Below are positions 4,861 to 6,183 of a stretch of 6,183 nt of DNA, in pieces. Below the pieces are notes generated by a model. That model searched no databases. It had not been told where the DNA came from and saw only the letters and a list, made by a program, of their open reading frames with translations. The translations under genes were made by a program, and so were the position numbers. Position 1 is the first letter of the stretch, and each line of letters starts with the position of its first letter. The stretch spans positions 1 to 6,183 of the forward strand of contig CALHDP010000147.1 of assembly GCA_938023085.1 (NCBI GenBank). The letters run 5' to 3'. Source of the stretch: an uncultured Collinsella sp. (GTDB taxonomy: Bacteria > Actinomycetota > Coriobacteriia > Coriobacteriales > Coriobacteriaceae).

Positions 4861-6183
4861 GTGGAACTGACCAAGCGTAACTTTACTGTTCTGTACGAAT
4901 ACCTAAAGAACCCATATGCCAGCCAGCGAGAAGTTGCCGAGCGCACTGGCCTCTCACTTGGATCGGTAAACGCAGCAAATAAAGAGCTTACGAATGAGGG
5001 CCTTCTCGAATCGGACAGCCTAACCGACAGCGGTTACGAAGCACTTCACCCCTATAAGGTTGAAAACGCAGTGATATTGGCTGCGGGGCTTTCGAGCCGC
5101 TTTGCTCCCATTTCGTATGAAAAGCCCAAAGGCCTTTTAAAAGTGCGTGGTGAGATCCTCATTGAGCGACAGATTAGGCAGCTGCAAGACGCGGGCATCA
5201 GCAATATCACCATCGTTGTTGGCTATAAAAAAGAGTATTTCTTCTATCTTGAAAGCAAGTTCGGCGTTTCGATTGTCGTCAACAACGAATATGCATCCAA
5301 AAATAACCACGCATCGCTTATGTGCGTAAAAGAGCGGCTTGGCAACACCTATATTTGCTCAAGCGATGATTACCTTCTAAACAATCCGTTTGAAGCATAC
5401 GTTTGGAAAGCATTTTATTCTGCTCAATATGCTGAAGGCGCCACCAAAGAATGGTGCATTCAAACCGGAGCAATGGACAGAATCACCAATGTTACGATTG
5501 GCGGTTCCGATGCTTGGTATATGCTCGGACATGTCTACTTTGATAAAGCCTTCTCGCTTGCGTTTAAGCAGATTCTCGAAACGGAATATAACAAGCCCGA
5601 AACAACGGACAAGCTTTGGGAAGATTTATATATCGAGCACATCAAGGAGCTCGATATGGTGATCAAGAAGTATCCTGAGGGCGAGATCAACGAATTCGAT
5701 TCTCTTGATGAGCTGCGTGCCTTTGATCCGCATTTTATCGAAAACGTTGACTCCGACATTTTCGATAACATCGAGCAAGTGCTCGGCTGTTCCAAATCAG
5801 AGATTCACGACGTTTATCCCCTTAAACAAGGCCTTACGAATCTATCGTGCCACTTTAGAACCAATGATGGAGAGTACGTTTACCGCCATCCGGGAGTCGG
5901 AACCGAACTGCTTATTAACAGAAATGGAGAAGTAGCCGCACTTAAAAAGGCCAAGGAACTCGGCCTTGACGATACGTTCATTCATGAGGACCCAAAGCGC
6001 GGTTGGAAAATTTCGAAGTTTGTACCCAACGCAAAGCAGCCTGATCCGCACGATGCTGCCCAAATGAATCGAATGATGCAGATGTGTCGTTCGCTTCACG
6101 AGAGCGGTGCAAATGTCGAAACCGAATTTGACTTCTACCTCGAAGCGAAGCGCTACAAATCACTTCTTCTGGACAAAGGTCAC
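4861..6183 (+). CDS. Fused winged-helix / LicC-like cytidylyltransferase / LicA-like choline kinase (3' end missing)
   Basis: The frame is open from the GTG to the right edge (441 codons, no stop). Three domains are visible. Residues about 5-62 form a MarR-like winged helix: ASQREVAERTGLS, then the recognition helix LGSVNAANKELTNEGLL, then a short wing. Residues about 67-295 form a nucleotidyltransferase with LAAGLSSRF (73-81), EKPKGLLKV (87-95, Lys90), the metal-site region SSDDYL (167-172), and INEFDSLDEL (276-285, Asp280). Several stretches recall pneumococcal LicC, notably NNEYASKNNHASL, TKEWCI and HIKELD. LicC makes CDP-choline from CTP and phosphocholine. From about 312 a LicA-like choline kinase begins: LKQGLTNLSCHF nucleotide loop, YVYRHPGVGTELLINR, the Glu357 helix, and RSLHES (410-415). 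The catalytic HxD loop lies beyond the window. The protein would act in the cytoplasm, taking choline to CDP-choline for surface phosphocholine. It is divergent from two choline-binding wall enzymes, which supports choline as substrate. At the first metal position LicC has Asp, as I recall it, while this protein has Ser167; Asp169 is kept. Ethanolamine or another amino alcohol remains possible. Confidence 0.88.
   Translation, partial: MELTKRNFTVLYEYLKNPYASQREVAERTGLSLGSVNAANKELTNEGLLESDSLTDSGYEALHPYKVENAVILAAGLSSRFAPISYEKPKGLLKVRGEILIERQIRQLQDAGISNITIVVGYKKEYFFYLESKFGVSIVVNNEYASKNNHASLMCVKERLGNTYICSSDDYLLNNPFEAYVWKAFYSAQYAEGATKEWCIQTGAMDRITNVTIGGSDAWYMLGHVYFDKAFSLAFKQILETEYNKPETTDKLWEDLYIEHIKELDMVIKKYPEGEINEFDSLDELRAFDPHFIENVDSDIFDNIEQVLGCSKSEIHDVYPLKQGLTNLSCHFRTNDGEYVYRHPGVGTELLINRNGEVAALKKAKELGLDDTFIHEDPKRGWKISKFVPNAKQPDPHDAAQMNRMMQMCRSLHESGANVETEFDFYLEAKRYKSLLLDKGH
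4873..5046 (+). other. N-terminal winged helix-turn-helix domain of the fused enzyme
   Basis: This encodes residues about 5-62. The order is helix (FTVLYEYLKN), helix (SQREVAERTG), recognition helix (SVNAANKELTNEGL), short wing (LESDSLTDSG). The spacing is that of MarR-type and similar winged helices. It is directly joined to the cytidylyltransferase with almost no linker (HPYKVENAVILAAG), so DNA binding could sense the state of the nucleotide site. DNA binding itself is inferred from the fold. Confidence 0.75.

Noticed and set aside
5535..6163. Minus-strand open frames opposite the choline-activation gene
   Set aside because: They overlap conserved LicC and LicA motifs on the plus strand and show no family features of their own.

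Overview
The window holds two exported choline-binding-type cell wall enzymes on the minus strand. Facing them on the plus strand is a fused choline-activation enzyme (LicC-like cytidylyltransferase plus LicA-like kinase) that carries an N-terminal DNA-binding domain. It runs off the right edge. The host looks like a Gram-positive bacterium that puts phosphocholine on its surface polymers. My best guess is a gut or oral actinobacterium of the Coriobacteriia (Collinsella/Olsenella type) or a clostridial Firmicute. That rests on domain architecture and on the high-GC edge next to a locus of roughly 40-50% GC; no taxonomic marker is present.

Layout: bases 1-62 are GC-rich (about 67%) and may be the tail of another gene. 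Bases 63-411 are AT-richer and hold no convincing gene. From 412 to 4695, on the minus strand, lie an L,D-transpeptidase (downstream gene) and an NlpC/P60 peptidase (upstream gene). Each has a signal peptide and a long array of choline-binding repeats. Only 42 bp separates them and no terminator is visible there, so they are probably one operon read from about 4780 leftwards. The 165 bp between 4696 and 4860 is a divergent promoter region built round a perfect palindrome. From 4861 to the right edge runs the fused enzyme, which starts at a GTG.

How the parts fit (inference from family knowledge): the fused enzyme would phosphorylate choline and make CDP-choline. A phosphotransferase such as LicD, not in the window, would then put phosphocholine on teichoic acid or a surface glycan. 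The repeat arrays of the two secreted enzymes would dock on that choline and hold a peptide-cutting and a peptide-crosslinking domain at the wall. The most interesting point is that the choline enzyme carries its own winged-helix domain and sits beside a palindrome whose two arms look like the -35 boxes of the two divergent promoters. This suggests a single protein that makes CDP-choline and also controls the supply of choline-binding proteins, in the manner of NadR or BirA.
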